From the NCBI RefSeq assembly GCF_004210375.1, contig NC_134830.1, positions 47,497,094 to 47,561,093 on the forward strand: a stretch of 64,000 nt of DNA, written 5' to 3'. This document shows positions 49,401-61,565 of the stretch, piece by piece (within the stretch, counting starts at the first letter, position 1; every line of letters begins with the position of its first letter). The DNA is from Tachypleus tridentatus (lineage: Eukaryota > Arthropoda > Merostomata > Xiphosura > Limulidae). The notes under the pieces are model-generated. The model was not told the DNA's origin. It made no database searches and saw only the letters and a list, made by a program, of their open reading frames with translations. Both the position numbers and the translations under genes were made by a program.

Positions 49401-52400
49401 AGTTTTGTACTTCTGTAACTGTACTGTTTTATTCTTAGGTAGTTGTTTTCCTCGACAGTCACTGTGAAGTCAACAAGGACTGGCTGGAACCTCTTCTTGA
49501 ACGTATTGACAACAATCGTACAACAGTTGTCTGTCCAATCATTGACATTATTAATGCTGACACTTTTGAGTATTCTGCATCACCATTAGTTCGTGGAGGA
49601 TTTAACTGGGGTCTCCACTTCAAGTGGGACTCGGTACCCTTGTCTTTACTGAAAAATAAAGAAGATTTTATTAAACCTATTAAGTGAGTAATTTTTAATG
49701 AAGTAATAACTTAGACTTCTTTATAAACTTCATTTTGGTGGGAGTGTGATGTTAAGATTTAGAAACAAACATTTTTCCACACCAGGTTGTCTTTCAGGCC
49801 TGAAAATTTTAAACCTAGATTCCTGCCACAACTTATTGTTTAAATAGTTCATATGATGTTACATCCTACTTGTGGTTCTCAAATAAACTTGGATGATTAT
49901 TTATAACTAAATGGGTGATTGACTACAATTTGTATGATGAACCTTCCATAAATGGGTGGTGAGTAATAGAACTTCTTGCCACCAGTCTGTTCTTTATGAA
50001 GATTGGTGGCAAATAAAGTTTTTCTCACTGAAGGTAGCTAGAAGCATGATTCTGAATATAGCCATACAGATGTTTTTATGTATGATAATTTGTAGTCCTA
50101 ATAACATTTCTAAGGTAATGCTGTTTGTAGATCACAGTGCAGTGTTTACTGAATTAACTTGTATAGGTTATTTTGCATTTTCATTTCAATATATGGGTTT
50201 AGGACTAACTTGAATCTCTGGAACTTAAGATTACAAGATATTACTTCAATTAAGACTGAAAATAACAGTTCAGTGTGTTCTAGGCTATAGATTTCTAGGT
50301 ATTAATTTGACATAATTTAGTTCAGTACATTGGTTTACTCATTTCTTAGTCATATCTGTACAGTCTTACTGTTGGTGGGAATTATAAACCATGTTGAGAG
50401 AGTTAATAATTCCCACCAACATGGTTTGGTCAACTTGACCAACTATGTGACCTTGTACTTGTTAATTCTATAATTTTGATACGATTTTCAGTGTAGTGTG
50501 AATTCAGGTTAAGTAGTTAGTACACAGGTTCACCTACAAAATTTGTAATATTTTCAAAACTCAAGCACTTTTGCATAGTTGATTGTTCTTTTTTGGGAAA
50601 ATAAAGGGTTATGTTTAATAAGTGTGAAATACATAGGCTCAGATGTTGATGTCGCACAAACCGGATGTTCAGTATGAGTTGTTCTTGAGAACTAGCCAGT
50701 CATAACCTAGAGTTGTGTCAAAGGAGTGTGTATATCTTTATGAAGTTTGGCAGTCTTTCAGTTAACATACAAAAAAATGTATTTTGTAGTGAAGTATTTT
50801 TAGTAAACTTAAACATCTATACATAAATATGTTGAGTATTTGTCTTAAATAGTCATTATACAAAGTAATGTTCATGTTGAGATTAAAAATACTTTACTTA
50901 CCTTCCTCTCATGAAACCTCCTGAATATATTTAATTTTTTTTTTAGTAAAACTATCTTTTTATTTTCTCTACTCTACCCCTTGGTGAGAGGACCTCCCTG
51001 GGAAGGTTCTGTTCTTTCAGTTTACCTCCTCTGGGATCTAAACATCCATCCATGTGTTTTCCGTGCATGATGACCCTTGAAGGGGTGGTTGAAGGGTCCA
51101 ACCCTAATGCACCATTTTGGCCTTGAATTCCTGTAGATGGGTGGCCTTGGGGTGGCCCCCCTAGGGTCAACCAAGTACCAATGTTGGATGTTCTCAACAG
51201 GTGCTGTGGACGTTGCATCTGATGCTGCTGGTTGGGTATAGTACTCATGAAACCATGGCATTGTCACGTGTCTCCTCATAGGGCTAAATGGTGGGTGGGG
51301 TCTGTGGGTGCCCAAACTTTCCTTTTTTTTTATACTGGATCCTCCATATAAAATAGTGAAAAAAACAGTCCATAAGTAAATGACCACATTTTGATGATTC
51401 TGAGCAGCAATTTCAACATCTGTACCTCATTTTCTCATATTACATTTTTCAGACAAACCTTTAGGGCAAATGTCTCCCTTTTTTATTCAGAAGGGACCAA
51501 AGGGACTTATGGCTTTCCAAAGTCAGTTGCAAAGTATTGCTTTGGTGACTTTGGGCTTCTGTTATAATCAAGGGCGATTGAAAATATACTCATTGAGGTT
51601 ACGCCTCATGCTAACTTGAATTTGTCAGGAGGAGTTATTGTTGAGAGGGATTTGAAGAATATCCCCGAGTCTGAGATTCTTGCTGGTTTCTCCACCCAAG
51701 GAGTTTCTGCAGTGAGGCATATCTCCACTTGCAAATATGGGATTATGATGCCAACCAATGTTCTCATTTTAATTTTTACATCGTCATGTCCACCTGCCAC
51801 TGTCAAGGCAGGTAACCTAAATTGTAAGGTAGGCCATACATTCCAAACCCTCAGATGTTTCCATTGTCAGCAGTTTGGTCACTCAAAGACATCATGTCAT
51901 GGTTCCTTGATGTTCCTTGATGTGTGCTCATTGCAGTGGTAAGGACCACAATGCTTAACAAGTGTGAAACAGACCCTCGTTGCATCAATTGCAATGGCTC
52001 TCACCCATCCTATTTTCGAATTTTGCCCCAAGTAGTTGGAAGAAAATGAGGAGCAGCATTTGAAAATGATTCAAAACATTACTTACCCTGAGGCTCGAAA
52101 GTTGCTGCACTTCATTTCACTACTACAGTGGGAGCGTAGATGGATTTCTCTGTACCTCCAAAAGAATCGTTCTCAAACCATCTGAAAAGTCTTTTGACCT
52201 TCATGGTTAAAACAGTTGATAAATCAACATCAACACCAATCTCTGTCTCTTATATTCATTCCAGCAAACTCCAAGATCCACTTCCTTTGGTTCTGAGTAT
52301 GGGCATTTCCTCAGGTACATCTTCTCCTGCCGCTAGATTCAAAAATGATCATTTGTTCACATCCTCAGTCGTTGGAATCCTCTTCCAACGACCAAGACCT

Positions 52401-55400
52401 GCTCAATCAACCTGTGGCAGGATCCATGGAAGTCAACAGACCTCACTTGAATAAATAAAAAAGACATGGTCAAAAACATTGGCTTTCCACCCAATTCATC
52501 TATACATAAATAAAAATTGCTACCTTGATACAATAGAATGGTAGAGGTATACTTTCTGATCTGGATGACATCAAAGCATTGATTGCCTCCTTCCATCATG
52601 TACGTCTTTCATTACTGGAAACATTTCTGAAACCTGCTGCTACAGTCACTTTTCAGCAGTTTTATTTGAATAGATATGACAAACTGTGTGATGGATGAGT
52701 GCAAAGAGGGGTGGCACTGCTGGTTGATCAGCATATGCCCACGCTGTCCTTCCACTCAACACACTCTTGGAAGCCATAGCCATCACTGTTCTCTCTTCCT
52801 CTCTCCTGAAGAGACCTATGATCAATCAGACCTTGATGTTCTCCTTGAACAGTTGTCATGTCCATTTTTAATCCTGGGAGACTTTAATGGACATAATCCC
52901 TTCTGGGGATGTACTGATATTGATGGGAGGGGTTGCACCTCAGAGTGTATATTCTCTGATCACAACCTTTTTCTTTTCAATACTGGTTCTTATACTTATT
53001 TTCATGTACCTAGTCAGTCCTTTACTGCTACTAAACTCTGAATTTGCTCCCCTTCACTATTCTCACAATTTTTATGGAGGGTTGACAATAACCCATGAGG
53101 CAGTGATCATTTTCCTATAATTTTGAGACAGACTGGCCGTGGTCGATGCTACCAGACTAGCATGCCCTGGTGAAGCTGGATTAAGCCAGCTGGCCCTCTT
53201 TCACTGCTCTCAGAGAATTTAATCCTATCGTCATCTGTAAGCCATCAACAGATGACTGCATGGCAGCAGAGACTGACTATTATACAGGCAACTGCTCAAT
53301 ATATTCCTAAAGCCTTGACATGTTTTCTACGATATCCTCGTCTGTGATGGAATCATGCATGCCACAGTAGGGCTCAGAAATGGGTCTGGGATACTTTTTG
53401 TAGGTATTACACACTTGAACCACATCAATTTTTCTCAGGCCTGTCCATGTACTCAGCAGGTAAGACATCAAAACCAGAAGAAATTTTGGATTAAGTTCAC
53501 AACCAGCATATCATCTACCACCATTTCCAAAGTCATATGGGACAAGTATCAAATGTTTAGTGAGCAGTATAATTCTGTCCACCTCTCAACCTGCTCTCTG
53601 GTGGCCAGGAAGTAGCTGATACCTGGAGCATTACCAATACTCTAGGAGAAAGCTTTTGCCAGGTATCTAGCACTTCTGCTTCATCTTCCACCTTCTTCGC
53701 CATCAAGACTCAGGCAGAGCGATCACCACTTATTTTGAGTTGATTGTCTCTATGATTGTAATCACCCCTTTACACTGGTGGAACTGAAACTGGCACTTCA
53801 TTGGTCTGGCAGTACATCGATCAGACCATCTATCTCCTGCTTCTCTTGCTATTCTTCTGATTGTTTGTAACTGGATCTGGCAGGAGGATGTTTTCCCTGA
53901 TGCCTAGCAACAGGCTATTGTCCTACCTTTCTCTAAGCCTGGGAAGGATCCCAAAATTCCTTCAAACTACCATCCAATTGCTTTGACAAGTTGTCTAGAT
54001 AAGACCTTAGAGAGGAGGGTTTATGCTCATCTTATATGGTTCCTTGAATCAAACAACCTCCTCTTAGCCACCCAGAGTGTGTTCCAATGACAGTGCTTCA
54101 CTATGGACCACCTGATTCAACTTGAAACGTCAATCAGAGAAGTTTTTCTCAAACAACATCTTGTATAAATATTCTTTGACCTTGAGAAGGATAATGATAC
54201 TACATGAAGATATGGCATTTTATGCCTCCATTCATATGTTACATGGTCATTTGCTCTTTTTTATTCAAAATTTTTTAATGGACAGGCAATTCCAAGTTGG
54301 TGTAGGTTTGACACTTTTCTGTTCTTTTCTACAGGAACTTGGAGTCCCTCAGGTCTGTGTTTTGAGTGTCATGCTTTTCAGAGTAAAGATTAATGCCATC
54401 TCTAAACAACTCTCTCTCACTGTTGCAAACGGGCTCTATGTCGACGACTTTCACATCTCATGTCAGTCGTTGAACATGAGATATATTGAGCGGCAGCTAC
54501 AAACTGCCCTCAATCGTGTACTGAAGCGGACCATGGCGAACGGCTTTAATTTCTCTCTCTCTAAAACCATTTGCTTGCACTTTTGCTGCCAACGAGGTAT
54601 TCAACTTGATCCCGAACTCCATATTGGTGAAGTTCTGTCACAAGTTTTTGTGGCTTATCTTTAATCATAAGCTGACCTTTGTACCACAGATCAAGCAGCT
54701 ATGAGTCAAATGTGCAAGAGCATTGACAATCCTCCATGTGTCCTCTCTGACAACACTTGCGGAGCAGATTGATGTTCTGTGCTCTTATTCGATCAAAGCT
54801 AGAGTATGGGTCACTGGTCTATGGTTCTGCCAGGGCCTCAGCTTCGAAGATGCTGGACCCCATTCTTCATCAGGGACTTCAACACTGCACCAGGGCTTTC
54901 GCACTTCCCTAGTTCAGAGCTTATACACAGAATCTCATGGACCTCCTCTGCCACTTGCAATTGTCTTTAATGTATGATTTGAAACTTTGATCCTTACCAC
55001 AGCATCCAACCTGGGGTTGTATTTTCCTTCCTCGGTGGGCCATGCTTTTTCACAAGAAATAATCAGCCATTGTTTCTTTTGGCCTTTGTATCCAGATGCA
55101 GTTGGGTGAATTGGGTCTGTCCTTGGATACCACTGCTGTATCCATTGGTCAGCCCATCCAACCATGGCTTATTAAAATCCCAAAATGTGACCTTTTTTAA
55201 GTCATCTGAGAAAAGTAGACACTCCTAATTGGAAATACTGTCTGTTATTTGTTGAACATCTTCCAAATCATCCTTCCATTCCTATTTATACAGATGATTC
55301 AAAATCAGGTGATTTTGTGGGCTCTGCTATGGTTTGTTGTGGTTCAATGGTTGCTCACAGAATCCCCTCTAGTTTCTGTGTTCTCTGCCGAATTATACGC

Positions 55401-58400
55401 CCATTTCTCTTTATCATCTACTTCTATCCAGGCTCACTGACACTGCAGCTAAATCTGTCTGCTCTGGCACTATCATCACTGTGCCTGTTCCATACATGAA
55501 CTATGGTTCTTTATTCATGGCTCAGCTACATGCCAGTTGGCAGTATACCTAGAGTGAACAATGTGAAAACAAGCTTTTACAGATAAAACTCTCCACTGGA
55601 TTTTGGCTATCTTGCTTCCGTAAGGATCGGAAAGAGGAAGTTGCTCTAACTTGACTATGCATTAGCCACAGTTTTTTTACTCATCATTTTCTTTTGTCTG
55701 GGATTTATGCTCCAATGTGTTGTCTGTGTAACAGTCAGGTCATAATAAGCCACATTTTACTGTCTTGCTGTTGTTTCGACTTTCAACGACAGTGCCATTT
55801 TAAACGTGTCTTGAACCAAGGATTATCCATAACGTTAGACAGTGTTATTGGCAATGGTGACACTTTCCACCTTACAATTGTTGTTAGTTCTTTTAAAGGC
55901 CATTAATTTTTAATGCTATTTAAGTTTTTAATTTATAAATTAGATCTTTTTTAATGTGATTCCCTTTTATGAATTAAAGTATTGTTCAATTTGAAATTAG
56001 AAAATGGTCGTAACATCAAATAACTTAACCAGGACTGGAAAGGCCAACTTCAGGTGTCTAATACTGATGTTTGAACTTACCCGTTAGTCATTCTGGCGAG
56101 TTATGATAATTAAAATTATGGTACAGAAAGTCCTTTACAACTTGTATTACTGTAGTTTTTCTCTTACTGCTGTTGACTAAATATAAAAATTGGATTTGAT
56201 GCTTTTTATGTTTTTAGTTCACAAATTAAACTTTGTTTTGTTTTATCCTGATTCCTTTTTACAAATGTAATAATTTTAACTTTTTACCAAATGTTTGGCA
56301 CAGAGAGCCTAGTTGCTTTGCACCATAAAACTCCAAACCAACGAAACAATTCTCTACTCTAATTATACAAAGTTGGTAAAAAAAAATTGACTTGTAACAA
56401 CATATATCTATTTATATTTAAGTAATTGTTTTATTGATCTTTGAACCATATTTAACTACTGCTATTAGCACCATTGTAATTTGTTGATCACTTGAAGAGA
56501 GTGGAGTTCATCTTACACTAAGTACAAGCTGCTTGCACATGTGCTGTGTGAAACATTTATTTTACCTTAATTAACTTAAAGAAATTGCTATTTTAACATT
56601 TAAGTTACTTTTAATAAAGAATATACCTGAAAAACAAGAAATTAAATACTTGGGACTCTTTTTTTGATAATGTTTAACCTTTTTTTATATTAATCATAGT
56701 AATGCACTAAACTTATTCAATTAAATGATGTCCCAAAAAACACAGAAGACAATTTACTCTAACTATCACAACTGTGGGATGAAGTATTACAAATTCATCC
56801 ATGCTAGTTATCTTTCTCATGGGAATGAAGTTTATACTAACAGGAAAATAACAATTCCCTGTTCAGAAAGTAATATAATATAATAAAGCATTTTTTCATT
56901 TGTGGCTTTCTGCTAGTTATACTTAATATAGGATTAAACATAAGAGAGAACTATTAACAAGTTTTGCAAGAGAGAATGCAACAGGTTTGTGTGGTAGGAA
57001 GTCAGATTTTTCTATTTTATGGCCTTACAACCAAACAGAATTGAAAGCTTTAAAAGTTGTAGTTTGTCTGAGTAACGATGGTTTTACGTTGAGTTTTGTA
57101 CTTATTGGAGGGGTGATGAATAAAAGATAAAATGTCAGTTTTCACACTAGCTGAAATTCAGAATTTCCTTTGGTATTTCCTTATAAATTTAAAAACTTGT
57201 GTACCAATAAAATATGCATTACTAAGTAAGACTTCATGCTTTACTATTTGCTAAATAAAAAGTACTTATTTTGAATATCAGTTTTTAAAACCTTGTGACA
57301 TGTGCAGATAGTTAAGTTCAAGGAACATTTTTTATATTTGTTTAGATCTCCTACAATGGCTGGTGGTCTTTTTGCTATTGATAGAAAGTATTTTCATGAA
57401 CTAGGTGACTATGATGGTGGCATGGACATCTGGGGAGGTGAAAACCTGGAAATTTCCTTCAGGGTAACATTTCTCTTGTTATGGTAACTTAAGATCTGTG
57501 TGTGTGTTGTAGGTAGTTCATGCCCCATTTCTGATCATGTAATTAGTCTTCTGTAGGCCTGGCATGGCCAGGTGATTAAGGCACATGGGTTTGAATCCCC
57601 CCATCACATCAAACATGCTCCCCTTTTTAACGGTGGAGGCATTACAACATGATGGGCAATCCCACAATTTGGTGGTGGGTGGTAATGACTAGGTACGTTC
57701 CGTCTAGTCTTATACTGCTAAATTAGGGACGAATAGTGCGGGTACCCTTTAGGAATTTTGCATGAAATTAAGAAAACAAACACACAATCTTCTGTATGTG
57801 TGGTTTTGAGTGCTGATACTGTGGTTATGTGGAGATGGCTTCTAGCTAATATTTTGATCTGATTCATCCTTCCTATTAGATCTGGATGTGTGGAGGAAAG
57901 CTAGAAATCGTACCTTGCTCTCGAGTGGGTCACGTGTTTCGAAGGAGACGACCATATGGCGCTCCAAGTGGGGAAGACACATTAACCAAAAATTCTCTGC
58001 GTGTTGCCCATGTATGGATGGATGATTACAAAGTAAGAGAGTGTACTTTACTTCATAACATATAATCAGTGAGTAGCTTGGAGTTTTAAAAATTTGTTAT
58101 TACCAGATGTAGCTCACCGTGTTGATGTTCTCTCTTCCCTTTGTAGGAGTATTACTTACAGACTAGAACAGATGCAAAAAATAAGGATTATGGTGATGTA
58201 AGCAAGAGAAAGAAACTTAGAGAAAACCTTCACTGTAAGTCATTTGACTGGTACATGAAAAATGTGTACCCTGAGTTGGGCCCTCCACCATCGAAGAAAG
58301 AACAAGAAAGAATGAAGCTAGTAGAACTAACAAAACTTAAAAAAACAAAAGATATTGAGGGGAAGAGCAAAACCTGTAACTATTTCTACGTACCAGGTGA

Positions 58401-60680
58401 GAAGTGAAATTTAAAGAAATATTTATGGACTAACTGGCTTGCTGTAGATGTTGAAATGAAAACATATGTTTGAAATTCTTCTAGTTGCAGGATGGTTTGT
58501 TTTGAACATAATTTGATAGTTTATGGAGAGACTAGGAAAAAAATTTTCTGACATTTGGTTTGATCTAATACTGTATGTAATGAGTTTAGAATCAGTTTTT
58601 CCAACCATGTTAATTTTTCTATTATATATATATCATACAGATATTACTTGAGTAACTTTTATTTTAAGATTAAAAATACTTTGACATCAGAAAATTTTCA
58701 GCTTCCACATTTAAAATCTTTATAATCTCCAGCTAAGTTTGTTTGTTTAAGAAAATTTATATTTTGTCTATTGTCATAACTTGTGTGTTGAGCAGATCTG
58801 AAAGATGTAATAACCATAACAAAATTAGGCTTTTTTGTTCTAGAATGACTAGAAATTATAACTGAAACACAGATGTTTAGCTTCAATGTCTTAACTTTAT
58901 ACACATTTTTTTTTATATTGACTTGATTAACATTATACAGTTACAATGATGCAGTGCATGTGCCCTCGTATTACATATCCAAGAATATATAAAACTGATC
59001 TAGTATTTTGCAATATACAGTCAAATTTCAATTATTATACATTACTGTTTACTAATAAGTTATTAAACTTGTTTTTCTTAAAACATAGAACAGTAAATTA
59101 AGATATAAAGCATACAATTATCTCTTCTAGTTATGACCTTTGTACTTGGTTGCTGCTGATTGCAGCTTGCTAAGCCTTAAAAACTTTTGCACATGGAGGA
59201 TGTGAAACAAAATTTTTTCAGGTTTTATATACACAGTCTATACCATAAAATTTTATTATAACTTATCAAGTTTAATAATAAACTGTATCTATATTTAAAA
59301 ATACAACAAAATAATCAACTTAACAGCTCAGTGGTTTATCTAGAAAGAGGGATGCTGTAATGTTTAAAAACAGCTGAGAAAATTACTAAATGGTTATTCA
59401 CATCATGTATATAATGGATTTGGGGCAACTGTCTGATTCATTAAATAAAGTGATAGCTCAGCATGTAGAAAAGACAGGGTATCAGTATTGATATCCTAAT
59501 TCAGACAAAGCTGTATCCTTTCTGTTTTGACATTACAAACATGGAATTTGAACCAGTGTTGCAGTCAACATAGTACATGACTTACAAAAGTAGATATTTT
59601 AATCTTTAATTTAAACACAATCTTTAGTTTAATACCAGTTTTTATGTATATTCCTAAAATTATAAATGTGGTGACATGGCCTTTGACTCATGACTGGTTA
59701 CAACTACCACCATAAATATTTTCTGACACTCCAGATATACTTTAAAATATTTCCTCGAGGTAGCTAATCTGTTTGTTGCACTTACGACTCTTTACTTGAC
59801 CTTCCCCATAAGTTCATATGTTTTATAACTCAGTCTATATTACATATGTACTTGAAGTCTTGTAGCAGTATTGAATGCTTTATGAACACACCCTTTCTCA
59901 GTCACCATGTGTGAAACTCACTCAAGTTTTTCCATTAGATCCAACTGACAGGAACAGATCTGTGTATTGAGTCAGAAGAAGATGTGACTACAAAAGGAAC
60001 TTTATTAATTTTACAGAAATGTACCCACATAAAGAGACAGGTAAGCATAGCCAATGTGTTGATTTACATTTACTTAGTCGTAAACAGTGAAAACCATATA
60101 TTGAATTTAATCTGCTGTAATCTGAAAGTATACTATTTTAGTTTATTAATTTATTAAACCTGTGTAGATTAAAGTTATGCAACATACTGTTGGTCTGTTG
60201 ATTCATCACCTTAAAGATAGAATATATGTAAATATCTTCATTATTATAAACTGAACATTCATGTTATTTTATTTCAGTTGTGGGAAGAGACGGAGAAGGG
60301 TGATCTTAGGCTAAGTGGGCAGCTGTGTTTAGATGCAGGAGATAGATATCCCCGTTTGGCAAAGTGCCATGAAATGGGTGGTTCACAAGACTGGAAACGT
60401 TCTGGTGATGTGAGTAGAATAATGTATTTTATGTGAAACATAATAATGGGTAATGTATGGAGAATAATTGTGGTTTGAGCAGATCCATCTCCAAAAGTAG
60501 GTTTCCCCCTTTATGGCTGTTAAACAAACTGGTTTATTTTAACAGGTACACACTGTTCTCTACAGTGTCGCAGCTGGACTGTGTGTGGGAGTGAAGAAGA
60601 TTAGTCTTGGTGAACATCTGAGAATGGTTATCTGTGAGAATGACAAAGCCATGACATGGGATGTTCTGTTTCACCATTAG
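41319..60680 (+). CDS. GALNT11: Polypeptide N-acetylgalactosaminyltransferase, GALNT11 type, 10 exons
   Basis: Golgi type II membrane enzyme that starts mucin-type O-glycosylation by moving GalNAc from UDP-GalNAc to Ser/Thr. Exons: 41319-41704, 41878-42044, 47338-47468, 49439-49683, 57346-57463, 57880-58032, 58147-58396, 59952-60040, 60278-60409 and 60546-60680. All introns are GT-AG with matching phases, giving 601 aa (human GALNT11 is 608). A short cytosolic N-terminus precedes one membrane anchor (residues about 8-27, [19 protein letters not shown]). The catalytic domain has [29 protein letters not shown] with the metal-binding DSH at 234-236, [29 protein letters not shown], and [16 protein letters not shown] with the WGGEN motif at 339-343. 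The ricin-type lectin domain runs from about 475 to the end, with CLD near [11 protein letters not shown] and QXW-type turns (QLW, QDW). No break was seen. The closest subfamily is GALNT11 / fly Pgant35A by residue pattern ([19 protein letters not shown]). Confidence 0.96.
41878..42044 (+). CDS. GALNT11: GALNT11-like exon 2
   Basis: Begins with the conserved Cys ([20 protein letters not shown]) and ends at ILLDDNSSN. Acceptor TTTTTTGCAG, donor GTAAGT. Ends in phase 1. Confidence 0.95.
42401..42514 (+). repeat. Minisatellite, left part
   Basis: Two units with the phrase CAGTGAGGTTA...CTGTGTTGAAGTT (from about 42404 and 42469), each ending in TG/TA-rich sequence. The array is interrupted by a hAT element and resumes at 46338. 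Confidence 0.85.
43428..45791 (+). pseudogene. hAT transposase relic (ZNF862-like)
   Basis: N-terminal [15 protein letters not shown] zinc-finger-like region at 43620-43870 includes [23 protein letters not shown] and [14 protein letters not shown]. The core at 44205-44432 has [20 protein letters not shown] with the first Asp. [14 protein letters not shown] near 44560 holds the second. [14 protein letters not shown] and RWLSFNDSV are at 44634-44879. The dimerisation domain is at 45447-45791 ([20 protein letters not shown], then [20 protein letters not shown]). Breaks include stops near 44430, 44540, 44600 and 44876 and frame changes near 43700 and 45368, so it is inactive. The ZNF862/KIAA0543-like label is from residue pattern only. 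Confidence 0.85.
45887..46002 (+). repeat. SINE-2, intact copy inside the hAT element
   Basis: Starts GCCCCCTGCTAGTACAGTGG (A-box-like), has GGGTTTGATTCCCC (T-arm/B box), GGTGGGCTTAGCAGATAGC and a TTTGCTATAAGAAAATG end. A perfect 11-bp target duplication, CGTATTCTAGT, lies at 45876-45886 and 46003-46013. At 116 bp it gives the full length of this family. Confidence 0.92.
46338..46530 (+). repeat. Minisatellite, right part, with (TG)n(TA)n
   Basis: Three more units, from about 46343, 46392 and 46472, with the phrase CAGTGAGGTTAGTGTAA and CTGTGTTGAAGTT. A (TG)n(TA)n run is at about 46434-46471. Confidence 0.85.
47338..47468 (+). CDS. GALNT11: GALNT11-like exon 3
   Basis: Encodes [20 protein letters not shown], then [18 protein letters not shown], the UDP-sugar-site side of the GT1 motif. 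Donor GTAAGT. The 5.3-kb intron before it contains a hAT transposon. Confidence 0.95.
48462..48730 (+). repeat. Minisatellite of ~54-bp units, GALNT11-like intron 3
   Basis: About five units with the phrase GGATAATGTA...CTGTGTACAACAATACTT and GGAATATTGTCATCAGGCTT. The first three are close to each other and the last two are diverged (CATGTTGCCATCAGACTTG). Because the unit is near 54 bp, a minus-strand frame repeats an 18-residue pattern; I read that as a by-product. Confidence 0.88.
49439..49683 (+). CDS. GALNT11: GALNT11-like exon 4 (DSH motif)
   Basis: Starts [20 protein letters not shown] and runs to [12 protein letters not shown]; also [20 protein letters not shown]. Acceptor TTATTCTTAG, donor GTGAGT, ends in phase 2. 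Confidence 0.97.
50371..50428. repeat. Overlapping inverted repeats
   Basis: GTTGGTGGGAATTAT (50371-50385) and ATAATTCCCACCAAC (50406-50420) are perfect 15-bp arms with a 20-nt loop. AAACCATGTTG (50386-50396) and CAACATGGTTT (50418-50428) form a second, overlapping 11-bp pair. It lies in GALNT11-like intron 4. Confidence 0.8.
50977..56349 (+). mobile_element. LINE C (same family as A and B), intron 4
   Basis: Plus orientation, 5373 bp, with a perfect 12-bp target duplication TTCTCTACTCTA (50965-50976 and 56350-56361). It starts CCCCTTGGTGAGAGGACCTC, the family 5' end. Order: 5' UTR; ORF1 relic 51616-51942 and 52140-52454 ([14 protein letters not shown] knuckle); endonuclease 52676-53041 ([14 protein letters not shown]); RT 53900-54664 ([14 protein letters not shown], catalytic YVDD kept); RNase H near 55285-55440; C-terminal [18 protein letters not shown] at 55694-55906. 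One 3' UTR block is at about 56025-56105. The tail is short and CCAAACCAACGAAACAA-like. Many stops and frame changes. It runs in the same direction as the host gene. Confidence 0.95.
57346..57463 (+). CDS. GALNT11: GALNT11-like exon 5 (WGGEN motif)
   Basis: [20 protein letters not shown] to [14 protein letters not shown], the Gal/GalNAc-T acceptor motif. Donor GTAACA. LINE C lies in the intron before it. Confidence 0.96.
57556..57787 (+). repeat. SINE-1 copy in GALNT11-like intron 5
   Basis: Head GGCCTGGCATGGCCAGGTGA, arm GGGTTTGAATCCCCCC, body GGTGGTGGGTGGTAATGACT and a GAAAACAAACACACAA end. A 9-bp target duplication, TCTTCTGTA, lies at 57547-57555 and 57788-57796. Slightly shortened in the middle. 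Confidence 0.92.
57880..58032 (+). CDS. GALNT11: GALNT11-like exon 6
   Basis: 51 codons, phase 0 at both ends: [51 protein letters not shown]. Includes the VGH histidine of the family. Confidence 0.97.
58147..58396 (+). CDS. GALNT11: GALNT11-like exon 7
   Basis: [20 protein letters not shown], then [16 protein letters not shown], a Lys-rich linker and KTCNYFYVP leading into the lectin domain. Donor GTGAGA, ends in phase 1. Confidence 0.95.
59952..60040 (+). CDS. GALNT11: GALNT11-like exon 8 (ricin-type lectin, start)
   Basis: [20 protein letters not shown], then [11 protein letters not shown] chose the acceptor CTGACAG (ends 59951) because it restores the phase left by exon 7. The stronger-looking TTTTCCATTAG 13 bp upstream gives a stop in that phase. 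Confidence 0.85.
60278..60409 (+). CDS. GALNT11: GALNT11-like exon 9 (lectin, middle)
   Basis: 44 codons, phase 0: [20 protein letters not shown], then [19 protein letters not shown] with CLD and QDW trefoil motifs. Donor GTGAGT. Confidence 0.96.
60546..60680 (+). CDS. GALNT11: GALNT11-like exon 10 (lectin, end)
   Basis: [20 protein letters not shown], then [18 protein letters not shown] and TAG. The last QXW position reads MTW, so the third trefoil repeat is less canonical. Confidence 0.95.
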   Translation, partial: VHTVLYSVAAGLCVGVKKISLGEHLRMVICENDKAMTWDVLFHH

Positions 60681-61565
60681 CCACTGCCTCAGGGTCAGTG
60701 AGTGTCCCCTGATTCTTTACTTCTGGATACCAAATCTTCAAAATGAGGACTAGACTTAATGTTATGTATAAAAAGAAGCTTTCTTTCTTTGTTTAAATAC
60801 CTCTAACAAGTGTCATAGAGATCATTGATTGTCTCTCTCTAACCACCATGTGCATGATTAAGCAGCTAAGCCATTACATACATTTATTAAGTAATTTTTT
60901 TACCTTTTTGTAAAAAAACTAATAGGGTCATGTTTGGTTCATCATGGAAAAATACGTACAGTTGTGATCTGAAGCAGAGATTAAGAGAGAATACCTTAAC
61001 AGTTTATTACATCAATATTTTGGTTTCTCTGATACAACTTGTTCCCTCAAAGATTGAAATTATCTGTACTTCCTGGTGACTGTTGTGAGATTACAGGCTT
61101 ACAACAAGGATTTGTAATTCAATATGTGATGAAGGTTGTGATTGATCTAATAAATTAAGGCATTTCTTAAGCCATTTGTTGGTGAGTAGGTGTAAGGCTA
61201 TATAAAGGTGTACATCAATATTTTACTAACCAACACAACTGGGGGGGTGGAGGAAAAAATACCATATTTATTGAAGAAACTCTTCTTATCCCTTTGCTTT
61301 ATTTAGAAATATGTATATTTATGTTTTAACAGGTGATGTTATCTATATAAATTTATTTATTTATTGAAGTAAAACAGTTGTACAAGTTTACTTACAGAAC
61401 AAGTTCATACAGTGTTTTTTTTATCCATCCTTAATGTATAGTCATTAAATGAGGGTATTTCATAAATGAAATTACACAGCCCCAAAAAGTATATCGAACG
61501 TGAAAATTTTTTGAATTGCTGCACTGAGAAGGTTTCCCTTCAAAAGAATATTATAAATAAAGTTT
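60681..61565 (+). terminator. GALNT11-like 3' UTR with candidate poly(A) signals
   Basis: Two AATAAA hexamers, at 61149-61154 and 61556-61561, lie in non-coding sequence after the stop. The transcript end is not known. Confidence 0.45.

Noticed and set aside
59939-60040. Exon 8 starting at 59939 ([12 protein letters not shown]...)
   Set aside because: Open internally in phase 0, but exon 7 ends in phase 1, so the join gives a stop; the 59952 start fits without an extra exon.
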